Of a stretch of 64,000 nucleotides of DNA, positions 26,102 to 34,627 are shown piece after piece. The notes under the pieces are model-generated. The model was not told the DNA's origin. It ran no database searches and saw nothing but the letters and a program-made list of their open reading frames with translations. The position numbers and the translations under genes are program-made. The stretch lies in assembly GCF_003248355.1 (NCBI RefSeq), contig NZ_QKWY01000002.1, positions 1,488,001-1,552,000 of the forward strand, written 5' to 3'. Source of the DNA: Streptomyces sp. AC1-42W (lineage in GTDB: Bacteria > Actinomycetota > Actinomycetes > Streptomycetales > Streptomycetaceae). Position 1 is the stretch's first letter. Each line of letters begins with the position of its first letter.

Positions 26102-29100
26102 GTGCGCACGTTGGCTTTCCAGATGCCGGACCGCGGCGGAGGCCCGACCGGGCCACGGATCAGAGTCGGCCGCCCGTCCCGGCGCGCCCGAACCCTGCTC
26201 ATGACGCTCGGCGTCCTGGCGATTCTCGCCATGGCGTTCGTCATGTTCGCCGGGTTCTGGACGGACTGGCTCTGGTACCGGTCGGTCGCGTATTCGTCCG
26301 TCTTCACCACCACTCTGTGGACCAAGATCGGACTGTTCCTCGTCTTCGGACTGCTGATGGCCGTGGCCGTCGGCCTGAACATCTGGCTCGCGCACCGGCT
26401 CCGGCCGCCGCTGAGCGCGATGTCGCTGGAGCAGCAGAGCCTGGACCGCTACCGGATGAGCCTCGCCCCGTACAAGAAGTGGGTGCTGCTCGCGGTCACC
26501 GCGCTCGTCGGTCTGATCGCCGGGGCGTCCGCCTCGGGCCAGTGGCGTACCTGGCTGATGTATGTGAACGGCGTGTCGTTCGGCCAGAAGGACCCCCAGT
26601 TCCACCTGGACGTGTCGTTCTACGCCTTCGACCTGCCCTGGTACCGCTTCCTGCTGGGCTTCGGCTTCGCGGCCACGGTGCTCTCGCTGATCGCCGCCGC
26701 GCTGACCCACTACCTGTACGGCGGGCTGCGCGTCACCAGCCCCGGCGCGCGGGCCACCGGCGCGGCCACCGGCCATCTGTCGGTGCTGCTCGGTGTCTTC
26801 GTCTCGCTGAAGGCCGTCGCGTACTGGCTGGACCGCTACGGCCTGGCCGTGAAGTCCAGTGACTTCAAGGCCACGGACAACTGGACGGGTCTGCGGTACG
26901 TCGACGCCAACGCCTACCTCCCGGCGAAGACGATTCTGTTCTGCATCGCCGCGATCTGCGCCGTGCTGTTCTTCGCGACGCTGTGGCGGCGCACCTGGCA
27001 GCTGCCGGTGATCGGCTTCGGTCTGATGGTCCTGTCGGCCATCCTGATCGGTGGGCTCTACCCGGCGATCGTGCAGAAGTTCCAGGTCCAGCCGAACGAA
27101 CAGGCCAAGGAAGCCCCGTTCATCCGGAAGAACATCGAGGCCACGCGCGACGCCTACGGCATCGACGACGCCCAGGTGTCGGACTACACGGGCAAGTCCA
27201 CCGAGGACGACGGCGGCAAGCTCCGGGCGGCGGCGAATGACGCCGCGAGCTACCGGGTGATGGACCCCAACGTCGTCTCGCCGGCCTTCCAGCAGCTCCA
27301 GCAGAAGAGGAACTACTACCAGTTCCCCAAGACGCTGGACGTCGACCGCTACAAGGACGAGTCCGGCAAGGAGCAGGACACGGTCATCGGTCTGCGCGAG
27401 CTCAACATCGAGGGCATCCCCAAGCGCAACTGGATCAACGACCACTTCACGTACACCCACGGTTACGGCGCCATCGCCGCCCGCGGGACCACGACCGGCA
27501 AGAACCCGAAGGGCTCTCCCGACTTCACCGAGTCCGGCCTGCCGACCACCGGCGACCTGGGCACGTACAAGCAGGAGATCTACTACGGCGAGAAGACCGA
27601 GCAGTACTCCATCGTCGGCGGGCCCCAGAAGGAGCTCGACTACGAGGACGACGGCGAGAAGACCACCAGCTACAAGGGCGACAGCGGGGTCAGTCTCTCC
27701 AACGCGTTCAACCGCGCCGCCTACGCGGTCGCGTTCAACGAGCCGCAGATCCTGTACTCGGGAGCCATCGGCGAGGGTTCGCGGATTCTCTACAACCGCA
27801 CGCCCAAGGAGCGCGTCGAGGCGGTGGCCCCCTGGCTCACCATCGACGGCGACGCCTACCCGGCCGTGGTGAACAAGCGCATCCAGTGGGTGGTCGACGC
27901 CTACACCACGACCAACGGCTACCCGTACGCCTCGCGCACCACGCTCGGCGACACCACGGCCGACTCGCTGACCACCAACCAGCGCGCCGTCGTCGCCCAG
28001 CAGAACCAGGTCAACTACATCCGGAACTCGGTGAAGGCGACCGTCGACGCGTACGACGGCACCGTCACGCTGTACGAGTGGGACACCCAGGACCCGGTCC
28101 TCAAGACCTGGCGCAAGGCGTTCCCCGGCACCGTGAAGCCGAGGGCGGACATCCCGCAGGACCTGATGGACCACCTGCGCTACCCGCAGGACCTGTTCAA
28201 GGTGCAGCGCGAGCTGCTGACCCGCTACCACGTCACGAGCCCCGCCCAGTTCTACAGCGGCAGTGACGCCTGGCAGGTCCCGGACGACCCGACCAACAAG
28301 GAGTCCGGCTCCGTCCCGCCGTACTACCTGAGCATAAAGATGCCGGGTCAGACGGCCCAGAAGTTCTCGCTGACCACGACGTTCACCCCGAAGGGACGGC
28401 CCGACCTGGGGGCGTTCATGGCGGTGGACGCCGATGCGGCCAGCAAGGACTACGGGACGATAAGGCTGCTCAGGGTCACCGGTGCGGTGAAGGGGCCCGG
28501 CCAGGTACAGAGTGAGCTCAACGGCAACGACGACGTCGCCGAGTTCGTCAGGAACCTCAAGGGCACCGACTCCGACATCGAGTACGGCAACCTGCTGACC
28601 GTTCCGCTCGAAGGGGGCTTCCTCTACATCGAGCCGGTCTACACGCGCGGTGGCACGCAGAACTACCCGCTGCTGCGCAAGGTCGCCGCCTCGTACGGCT
28701 CGAAGATCGTCTTCGAGAACAGTCTCGGTGAGGCGCTGAACGCCGTCTTCGGGGCCGAGGGCGCCGATACGAGCGAGCCGCCGGGCGACACCACCGAGCC
28801 GCCGGACACCACGCAGCCGCCGGCCACCGGCGACAGCGCGCTCAAGAAGGCCATCGCCGACGCGCAGAAGGCCTACACCGAGGGCGAGGCGGCCCTGAAG
28901 AAGCAGGACTGGGCGGCCTACGGCAAGGCACAGGCCGATCTCCAGGACGCGCTGGAGCGTGCGGCGGCGGCCCAGTCCAAGGCCGCGGACGACGGCAAGA
29001 ACGACGCCGGGGCCGATAAGCCGGACAGCGGTGACAAGGCCGACAAGGCCGATAAGAGCAAGAAGACCGATGCGTCCGCCGCATCGGACAAGTCGGGCGA

Positions 29101-29116
29101 TACGGGCGGCGACTGA
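26102..29116 (+). CDS. UPF0182-family multi-pass membrane protein
   Basis: A 1,004-residue protein. The first about 330 residues hold roughly seven transmembrane segments, starting with TLLMTLGVLAILAMAFVMFAG. A large extracytoplasmic domain follows (FTYTHGYGAIAARGTTTG, PWLTIDGDAYPAVV), and the C-terminus is low-complexity and Asp/Lys/Ala-rich. UPF0182 proteins are conserved in actinobacteria and cyanobacteria without an established function. The start is uncertain: GTG 26102, TTG 26111 (better spaced from the GAGG before 26102) or ATG 26123. A TACGAT at 26059-26064 may be the -10 box. Confidence 0.85.
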   Translation: MRTLAFQMPDRGGGPTGPRIRVGRPSRRARTLLMTLGVLAILAMAFVMFAGFWTDWLWYRSVAYSSVFTTTLWTKIGLFLVFGLLMAVAVGLNIWLAHRLRPPLSAMSLEQQSLDRYRMSLAPYKKWVLLAVTALVGLIAGASASGQWRTWLMYVNGVSFGQKDPQFHLDVSFYAFDLPWYRFLLGFGFAATVLSLIAAALTHYLYGGLRVTSPGARATGAATGHLSVLLGVFVSLKAVAYWLDRYGLAVKSSDFKATDNWTGLRYVDANAYLPAKTILFCIAAICAVLFFATLWRRTWQLPVIGFGLMVLSAILIGGLYPAIVQKFQVQPNEQAKEAPFIRKNIEATRDAYGIDDAQVSDYTGKSTEDDGGKLRAAANDAASYRVMDPNVVSPAFQQLQQKRNYYQFPKTLDVDRYKDESGKEQDTVIGLRELNIEGIPKRNWINDHFTYTHGYGAIAARGTTTGKNPKGSPDFTESGLPTTGDLGTYKQEIYYGEKTEQYSIVGGPQKELDYEDDGEKTTSYKGDSGVSLSNAFNRAAYAVAFNEPQILYSGAIGEGSRILYNRTPKERVEAVAPWLTIDGDAYPAVVNKRIQWVVDAYTTTNGYPYASRTTLGDTTADSLTTNQRAVVAQQNQVNYIRNSVKATVDAYDGTVTLYEWDTQDPVLKTWRKAFPGTVKPRADIPQDLMDHLRYPQDLFKVQRELLTRYHVTSPAQFYSGSDAWQVPDDPTNKESGSVPPYYLSIKMPGQTAQKFSLTTTFTPKGRPDLGAFMAVDADAASKDYGTIRLLRVTGAVKGPGQVQSELNGNDDVAEFVRNLKGTDSDIEYGNLLTVPLEGGFLYIEPVYTRGGTQNYPLLRKVAASYGSKIVFENSLGEALNAVFGAEGADTSEPPGDTTEPPDTTQPPATGDSALKKAIADAQKAYTEGEAALKKQDWAAYGKAQADLQDALERAAAAQSKAADDGKNDAGADKPDSGDKADKADKSKKTDASAASDKSGDTGGD

Positions 29117-29151
29117 GCAACCCGGTCAAGCTCCGTCCCGCGTCGTGATAC

Positions 29152-29245
29152 GGTTGTGAACACAACGACGCGGGGTGGAGCAGCTCGGTAGCTCGCTGGG
29201 CTCATAACCCAGAGGTCGCAGGTTCAAATCCTGTCCCCGCTACTG
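29152..29245 (+). repeat. 94-bp direct repeat containing tRNA-fMet (copy 1)
   Basis: Positions 29152-29245 are identical to 31714-31807. The repeat covers the 14-bp upstream palindrome, the whole tRNA and three trailing bases. The flanking -35 regions and terminator stems differ, so only the tRNA core is conserved. Confidence 0.9.
29169..29242 (+). tRNA. Initiator tRNA-fMet (CAT), copy 1
   Basis: The 74-nt sequence folds as a cloverleaf with a 7-bp acceptor arm, CTGGG-CTCATAA-CCCAG anticodon arm and GCAGG-TTCAAAT-CCTGT T arm. The anticodon is CAT. A non-Watson-Crick 1:72 position and three G:C pairs in the anticodon stem are initiator hallmarks. The CCA end is not encoded. The palindrome GTTGTG-AA-CACAAC ends 2 nt before the gene, and TACGGT (29149-29154) may be the -10 box. 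Confidence 0.96.
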
Positions 29246-29250
29246 CAGAC

Positions 29251-29286
29251 GAAGGCCCGGATCTCTCCAGGGAGATCCGGGCCTTC
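29251..29286 (+). terminator. Terminator of tRNA-fMet copy 1
   Basis: A perfect 15-bp stem (29251-29265 with 29272-29286) closes a 6-nt loop 8 nt after the tRNA end. Confidence 0.8.
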
Positions 29287-29305
29287 GTCGTGTCATGGGA
29301 CTCTG

Positions 29306-29336
29306 CCGTGAACCGGGCGTGAAGTGCGGTTCACGG
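29306..29336. repeat. Inverted repeat between tRNA terminator and SEL1 gene
   Basis: CCGTGAACCG (29306-29315) and CGGTTCACGG (29327-29336) are perfect 10-bp arms separated by 11 nt. It is separate from the tRNA terminator and lies about 130 bp before the SEL1-repeat gene, so it could be an operator or a second hairpin. Confidence 0.5.
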
Positions 29337-29464
29337 GGCACGAGTTGGCCACGAACGTGTTTGACTTGTCTCTCTGTGGGCATGTCGACAAAACGCCGAA
29401 GTGACCTAACTGGCCGCGCAATACCAGGTGTGCGCGGGTTGCGGGTGGTGCGACGATGGTATTT

Positions 29465-31537
29465 ATGGGGGACAGGGCAACTCTGTTGAAGACAGGGCGG
29501 TTTGCGCGGGGTCACGTCCATCCGGCGGAAAAGATGGCGGACGAGGTGTTTGCCGCTGCCGCCGAGCAGTACAAAGACATCATCGAGAACACCGAGACCG
29601 CCGAGCCCCCGGAGAGTGTCGCGACCACCGAGACCGCCCGGAACGCGGAGAGCCACGAGCCCGCGGAAGACTTCGAGACCGCCGACGGCGTGGAGAACGC
29701 CGATGCGGCGGCCACGGCCGAGAGCACGGACGGCGCCGACAGCACGGACGAGGCCGAGGCCCGCCACCGCCGCGCCGCCGACGCAGGGGACACCGCGTCG
29801 ATGAGCGTGCTCGGCGCGCTCCTGCTGCGCCGGGGCGACCTCGCCGGCGCCGAACCCTACCTGCGCGCCGCCACCGCCGACGGCGACCGCGCCGCGGCCA
29901 ACAACCTGGGCGTCCTGCTGCACCAGCGCGGCTACCCCGAGGAGGCGGCCGGCTGGTGGCGCACCGCCGCCGTCGCCGGGTCCGCCGCCGCGGCGCACGC
30001 CCTGGGCCGGCACTTCCGCGAGCGCGGCGACGAACCCGCCGCCGAGTACTGGCTGCGCCAGTCCGCCGAGCAGGGCCACGCACTCGGCGCGTACGCCCTC
30101 GCCGACCTCCTGGAGCACCGCAGCGACGTCGGCGCCGAGCGCTGGCTGCGCGCCGCCGCCGAACAGGGCCACCGCGAGGCGGCCTACCGGCTGGCCCGCC
30201 TGCTGGAGCACGACGCGGCCGACACCGCCCACGACGCGTTCGGCCGCCCCGCTCCCGGCTCCCGCGGCACACAGCCGGCCGCGCCCCGCCGCACCGCCCG
30301 CAGCGCCGGCGAGGGCCCCGCGCCCTCCCGAACCGGCGAGGCCGAGCAGTGGTACCGGCAGGCCGCGGCGCGCGGCCACCGGCGCGCCGCCCTGCACCTG
30401 GGCGCCATCCTCGAACGGCGCGGCGAGCTGAAGGAGGCCGGCCGCTGGTACCTCATCGCGGCCAAGGCCGGTGAGGCGCGGGCCGCCTGCGCGCTCGGCT
30501 TCCTGCTGCGCGACGCGGGCGACCGGGAGAGCGCCGCCGTGTGGTGGCTGCGCGCCGCCCAGGACGGCGACGGCAACGCGGCCAACGCCCTCGGCGCACT
30601 GCACGCGGCCCGCGGTGAGCAGCAGACCGCCGAACGCTGGTACCGCGCGGCGATGGACGCGGGCGACGTCAACGGCGCGTACAACCTCGGGCTGCTCTGC
30701 GCCGCCCAGGACCGCACCGCCCAGGCCGAGCAGTGGTACCGCCGCGCCGCCTACACCGGACACCGCGAGGCCGCCAACGCCCTGGCCGTGCTCCTGCTCC
30801 AGGCCGGTGACCCGGTCGGCGCCGAGCCCTGGTTCTCCAAGGCGGCCGAGGCCGGCAGCGTCGACGCCGCCTTCAACCTCGGCATCCTCTACGCCGGGCG
30901 CGACGAGGACCGCACCGCCCTGCTCTGGTACGAGCGGGCGGCGGCGGCCGGGCACACCGAGGCGGCCCTCCAGGTCGGCATGGCGCTCCTGCACCACGGC
31001 GAGGAGCAGGAGGCCGAACGGCATCTGCGCTGCGCGGCGGGCGGCGGCAGCGCGGAGGCCGCGTTCCGGCTGGCCGGGCTGCTCGACGCGCGGCAGCCGC
31101 CGCCGGGCCCGCCCGCCCTGGGCGAACCGCTGCCGGAGAAGTCCGAGTGCGAGGAGTGGTACGAGCGGGCCGCCGAGCAGGGGCACCGCCGCGCCCAGGT
31201 CCGCGTCGGCATGCTCGCCGCCTCCCGCGGGGACATGGAGAGCGCCGGCCGCTGGTACCGCGAGGCGGCCGAGTCCGGCAGCCGCAACGGCGCGTTCAAC
31301 CTCGGGCTGCTCCTGGCCCGCGAGGGCAGTGAGCGCGAGGCCGCCCTGTGGTGGACCCGCGCCGCCGCCGACGGGCACGGGCGGGCCGCGCTGCGCCTCG
31401 CGCTGCTGGCCGCCCGCCGGGGTGAGCTGGCGGAGGGGCAGCGCTGGTGTGCGCGGGCGGTCGAGCTGGGCCCGGCGGAGGTCGCGGAGCGGGCGGCGCG
31501 GCTGAGCGAGGCCCTGCACCAGGAACTGACGGCGTAA
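29465..31537 (+). CDS. SEL1/TPR-repeat protein
   Basis: A roughly 690-residue soluble repeat protein. The N-terminal about 90 residues are acidic and Thr/Glu/Ala-rich (ENTETAEPPES). From about residue 100 to the end, SEL1-like helical repeats of about 36 residues recur (patterns such as GDRAAANNLGVLLHQRG, AEQWYRQAAARGHRRAALHLG and AGSVDAAFNLGILYAG). Such proteins are scaffolds for protein interaction; the partner is unknown. ATG 29465 fits MGDRATLL; an in-frame ATG lies three codons upstream. The gene sits alone between two identical initiator tRNA genes. Confidence 0.82.
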   Translation: MGDRATLLKTGRFARGHVHPAEKMADEVFAAAAEQYKDIIENTETAEPPESVATTETARNAESHEPAEDFETADGVENADAAATAESTDGADSTDEAEARHRRAADAGDTASMSVLGALLLRRGDLAGAEPYLRAATADGDRAAANNLGVLLHQRGYPEEAAGWWRTAAVAGSAAAAHALGRHFRERGDEPAAEYWLRQSAEQGHALGAYALADLLEHRSDVGAERWLRAAAEQGHREAAYRLARLLEHDAADTAHDAFGRPAPGSRGTQPAAPRRTARSAGEGPAPSRTGEAEQWYRQAAARGHRRAALHLGAILERRGELKEAGRWYLIAAKAGEARAACALGFLLRDAGDRESAAVWWLRAAQDGDGNAANALGALHAARGEQQTAERWYRAAMDAGDVNGAYNLGLLCAAQDRTAQAEQWYRRAAYTGHREAANALAVLLLQAGDPVGAEPWFSKAAEAGSVDAAFNLGILYAGRDEDRTALLWYERAAAAGHTEAALQVGMALLHHGEEQEAERHLRCAAGGGSAEAAFRLAGLLDARQPPPGPPALGEPLPEKSECEEWYERAAEQGHRRAQVRVGMLAASRGDMESAGRWYREAAESGSRNGAFNLGLLLAREGSEREAALWWTRAAADGHGRAALRLALLAARRGELAEGQRWCARAVELGPAEVAERAARLSEALHQELTA

Positions 31538-31687
31538 GGCACCAGGAACTGACGGCGTAAGCCCCGCGAGGCCGCGCCGGGCCCGTACACCCGGCCGAAC
31601 GCACCCGGCCGAACGCGACCGGCCGGGTGCGCCCCGCAGCCCCGCCGGGCGGCCCCCGCCGCCCCCGCCACCCCTGCCGGAACGAAT

Positions 31688-31716
31688 TTGCACTGGTCCG
31701 GAGCGTGCCGTAGGGT
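31688..31716 (+). promoter_or_regulatory. Promoter of tRNA-fMet copy 2
   Basis: A -35 TTGCAC (31688-31693) and -10 TAGGGT (31711-31716) with a 17-bp spacer stand 15 nt before the tRNA. The last bases of the -10 overlap the start of the shared repeat. Confidence 0.65.
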
Positions 31717-31730
31717 TGTGAACACAACGA

Positions 31731-31804
31731 CGCGGGGTGGAGCAGCTCGGTAGCTCGCTGGGCTCATAACCCAGAGGTCGCAGGTTCAAATCCTGTCCCC
31801 GCTA
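31731..31804 (+). tRNA. Initiator tRNA-fMet (CAT), copy 2
   Basis: Identical over all 74 nt to the copy at 29169, with the same anticodon CAT, initiator features and upstream palindrome. It is preceded by a better promoter than copy 1 and followed by its own, different hairpin. Confidence 0.96.
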
Positions 31805-31809
31805 CTGAA

Positions 31810-31849
31810 GACAGAGGCCCGGATCTTTTCGAAGATCCGGGCCTCTGTC
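31810..31849 (+). terminator. Terminator of tRNA-fMet copy 2
   Basis: An 18-bp perfect stem (31810-31827 with 31832-31849) is capped by a stable TTCG tetraloop. It lies 5 nt after the tRNA and also faces the convergent Fur-family gene. Confidence 0.85.
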
Positions 31850-31918
31850 GTATGCGCGCATGCGAAAGCCGCCCCCGGCCGGAACAGGAATCCGAGGGGG
31901 CGGGACGCGCCCGCTCGT

Positions 31919-32338
31919 TCAGGCGCTCGCGGCGCAGTCCGGGCAGATGCCCCGGTACGTGAGCTCGACACCGGAGATGGTGAAGCCGAAACGCTCACCG
32001 GCCGGCAGGTCCGCCAGCGGGTCGCCCGCGGGATGGACGTCGCGGATCGCGCCGCACTGCGCGCACACCAGATGGTGGTGGGCGCGGTGCGCGTTGGGGT
32101 CGTAGCGCTTGGCGCGGCGGTCGGTCGAGACCTCGATGACCTCGCCGAGGCTCACCATCTCGCCCAGCGTGTTGTAGACGGTGGCGCGGGAGATCTCCGG
32201 CAGCTTGGCCACCGCGCGTGCGTGGACCTCGTCGGCGGTCAGATGCACATGCTCCCCGTCGAGGACCTCGGCCACGACGCGACGCTGCGCGGTCATGCGC
32301 CAGCCGCGTCCTCGAAGTCGTTCCAGCAGGTCACTCAT
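31919..32338 (-). CDS. Fur-family peroxide/metal regulator (CatR/PerR-like)
   Basis: A 139-residue Fur-family repressor. An N-terminal winged helix (RMTAQRRVVAEVLDG, SRATVYNTLGEMVSLG) is followed by the metal-rich dimerisation domain HAHHHLVCAQCGAIRDVHPAG and a second zinc pair ICPDC. Its divergence from catalase indicates a CatR/PerR-type peroxide sensor rather than Zur or Nur. A TAGAAT -10 box (32350-32345 on this strand) lies exactly 7 nt before ATG 32338, pointing to a leaderless mRNA and fixing the start; the in-frame ATG at 32347 overlaps that box. The operator at 32404-32418 could serve both genes. Confidence 0.87.
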   Translation of the reverse strand: MSDLLERLRGRGWRMTAQRRVVAEVLDGEHVHLTADEVHARAVAKLPEISRATVYNTLGEMVSLGEVIEVSTDRRAKRYDPNAHRAHHHLVCAQCGAIRDVHPAGDPLADLPAGERFGFTISGVELTYRGICPDCAASA

Positions 32339-32398
32339 GACCGACATTCTAGCAGCGCACGAGCCATGTCTTGAATGGGTGCGACTTTGGATACCCAT

Positions 32399-32426
32399 TT
32401 GACTTGGACTTTGTCCAATGTAGGAT
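32399..32426 (+). promoter_or_regulatory. Catalase promoter with Fur-type palindromic operator
   Basis: -35 TTGACT (32399-32404) and -10 TAGGAT (32421-32426) are 16 bp apart. The spacer is filled by a perfect palindrome, TTGGAC-TTT-GTCCAA (32404-32418). A repressor bound there would block RNA polymerase directly. The neighbouring Fur-family gene is the obvious candidate. Confidence 0.75.
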
Positions 32427-32513
32427 CGCTTGCGACGACGGCCGGTGGACAGGAAGGCCGGAGCCGAGCACGGCATGAACGCATGACGTGCGGATACGAC
32501 GCAGGAGGCGCAC

Positions 32514-33965
32514 GTGACGCAGGGACCGCTCACGACGGAGGCCGGCGCACCGGTCGCGGACAACCAGAACAGCGAGACCGCCGGGGTCGGCGGACCGGTC
32601 CTGGTGCAGGACCAGTCGCTGCTGGAGAAGCTCGCGCACTTCAACCGGGAACGCATTCCGGAGCGTGTGGTGCACGCCCGGGGCGCGGGCGCGTACGGCA
32701 CCTTCACCGTGACCCGTGACGTCTCGCAGTGGACGCGGGCGAAGTTCCTCTCCGAGGTCGGCAAGCAGACCGAAACGTTCCTGCGGTTCTCCACCGTCGC
32801 GGGCAACCTCGGTGCGGCCGACGCCGTACGGGACCCGCGCGGCTTCGCGCTGAAGTTCTACACCGAGGACGGCAACTACGACCTCGTCGGCAACAACACC
32901 CCGGTGTTCTTCATCCGGGACGCCATCAAGTTCCCCGACTTCATCCACACCCAGAAGCGCGACCCGTACACCGGCTCGTCCGAGGCGGACAACATCTGGG
33001 ACTTCTGGAGCCTGTCGCCCGAGTCCACCCACCAGGTGACCTGGCTCTTCGGCGACCGGGGCATCCCCGCCTCGTACCGGCACATGGACGGCTTCGGTTC
33101 GCACACCTACCAGTGGCAGAACGAGGCCGGCGAGGTCTTCTGGGTGAAGTACCACTTCAAGACCGACCAGGGCATCAAGAACCTCACCGCCGACGAGGCC
33201 GCCCGGCTGGCCGGGGCGGACCCGGACAGCCACCAGCGGGACCTGCGCGAGTCCATCGAGCGCGGCGACTTCCCGTCCTGGACCGTGCAGGTGCAGATCA
33301 TGCCGGCGGCCGAGGCGGCGACGTACCGCTTCAACCCGTTCGACCTCACCAAGGTGTGGCCGCACGCGGACTACCCGCCGATCGAGATCGGCAAGCTGGA
33401 GCTCAACCGCAACCCGGAGAACATCTTCGCCGAGGTCGAGCAGTCCGTCTTCAGCCCGGCGCACTTCGTGCCCGGCATCGGCCCGTCCCCCGACAAGATG
33501 CTCCAGGGCCGCCTCTTCGCGTACGGGGACGCGCACCGCTACCGCGTCGGCATCAACGCCGACCACCTGCCGGTGAACCGTCCGCACGCCACCGAGGCGC
33601 GGACCAACAGCCGGGACGGCTACCTCTACGACGGCCGCCACAAGGGCGCGAAGAACTACGAGCCGAACAGCTTCGGCGGCCCCGCCGAGACCGGCCGTCC
33701 GCTCTGGGGCGCCGTCGACGTCACCGGCGGCACGGGCAACCACGAGACCCCGAGGCACGCCGAGGACGACGACTTCGTGCAGGCCGGGAACCTCTACCGG
33801 CTGATGACCGAGGACGAGAGGGACCGGCTGGTCGCCAATCTCTCCGGATTCATCGCGCAGGTCTCGCGCGCGGACATCGCCGAGCGCGCCATCGGCAACT
33901 TCCGCAGCGCCGACGAGGACTTCGGCAAGCGCCTGGAGGCCGCGGTGCAGGCGCTGCGCGCCTGA
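32514..33965 (+). CDS. katA: Monofunctional haem catalase
   Basis: A 483-residue small-subunit (clade 3) catalase that splits hydrogen peroxide into water and oxygen. Catalytic His lies in RIPERVVHARGAGAYG (about residues 43-58), Asn in DLVGNNTPVFF (about 120-130), and the proximal haem Tyr in RLFAYGDAHRYR (about 335-346). The length matches the family. The GTG start follows CAGGAGG at 32500-32506. It is controlled by the palindromic promoter at 32399-32426 and is divergent from a Fur-family gene. Confidence 0.95.
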   Translation: MTQGPLTTEAGAPVADNQNSETAGVGGPVLVQDQSLLEKLAHFNRERIPERVVHARGAGAYGTFTVTRDVSQWTRAKFLSEVGKQTETFLRFSTVAGNLGAADAVRDPRGFALKFYTEDGNYDLVGNNTPVFFIRDAIKFPDFIHTQKRDPYTGSSEADNIWDFWSLSPESTHQVTWLFGDRGIPASYRHMDGFGSHTYQWQNEAGEVFWVKYHFKTDQGIKNLTADEAARLAGADPDSHQRDLRESIERGDFPSWTVQVQIMPAAEAATYRFNPFDLTKVWPHADYPPIEIGKLELNRNPENIFAEVEQSVFSPAHFVPGIGPSPDKMLQGRLFAYGDAHRYRVGINADHLPVNRPHATEARTNSRDGYLYDGRHKGAKNYEPNSFGGPAETGRPLWGAVDVTGGTGNHETPRHAEDDDFVQAGNLYRLMTEDERDRLVANLSGFIAQVSRADIAERAIGNFRSADEDFGKRLEAAVQALRA

Positions 33966-33983
33966 GCACCACCTGCCGTACAC

Positions 33984-34022
33984 GACCGGCCCGCCCCCGC
34001 GACGCGCGGGGGCGGGCCGGTC
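33984..34022. terminator. Bidirectional terminator after catalase
   Basis: An 18-bp perfect GC-rich stem (33984-34001 with 34005-34022), loop ACG, followed by CCTTT. It separates the convergent catalase and CBS-protein genes. Confidence 0.85.
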
Positions 34023-34037
34023 CCTTTCCGTCGGAGG

Positions 34038-34439
34038 TCAGCTCACCAGCGAGGCCGGCCGGGGGCGGGCCGGGGTCCAGCAGCGGATGATGTCGCGCAC
34101 CGACACGACCCCGACCGGCCCGTCCCCGTCGAGGACGATCAGATGGCGGAAGCCGCCGTGCGTCATGGCCGCCGCGGCCTCTTCGAGCGTCCAGGCGGGC
34201 GCGGCGAAGACCACATCGGTGGTGGTGTGGGCGGAAGCGGTCTCGGAGTCCGGGTCGAGACCCGAGCCCACCGCGTCCAGGACGTCGCGCTCGGTGAGGA
34301 TGCCGAGCCCGCAGGTATCGGGGTCGTGGACGACGGCCGCCCCGACCCGGCGCGCCGACATCAGCCGGGCGGCCTGGCGCAGCGTATGGGCGGGGCCGAT
34401 GGTGAGGATCATCGTGGTCATGGCGTCACGGACGAACAT
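34038..34439 (-). CDS. Tandem CBS-domain protein
   Basis: A 133-residue protein composed of two CBS domains (MFVRDAMTTMILTIGPAHTLRQAARLM; VVFAAPAWTLEEAAAAMTHGGFRHLIVLD). CBS pairs bind adenine nucleotides and act as stress or energy sensors; the effector partner here is unknown. The 188-bp region upstream shows no other gene. Confidence 0.85.
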   Translation of the reverse strand: MFVRDAMTTMILTIGPAHTLRQAARLMSARRVGAAVVHDPDTCGLGILTERDVLDAVGSGLDPDSETASAHTTTDVVFAAPAWTLEEAAAAMTHGGFRHLIVLDGDGPVGVVSVRDIIRCWTPARPRPASLVS

Positions 34440-34627
34440 GAAGGGGTGCCACCTCCTCGGCGAACCGGCGCGTGCGCCGATTCACAAGTTCACAAGTGGG
34501 GGAAACCTCAGAGTGGCACCGAAGGGGAAGGCCGACAAGGGGTCGCGGAGATCAGCGGAGGGGCGCGCGGACGCGCGGCACGCCCCCCCCGGTGACCCGG
34601 CACGCCGACCGGCGTACGGAGGAGCGC

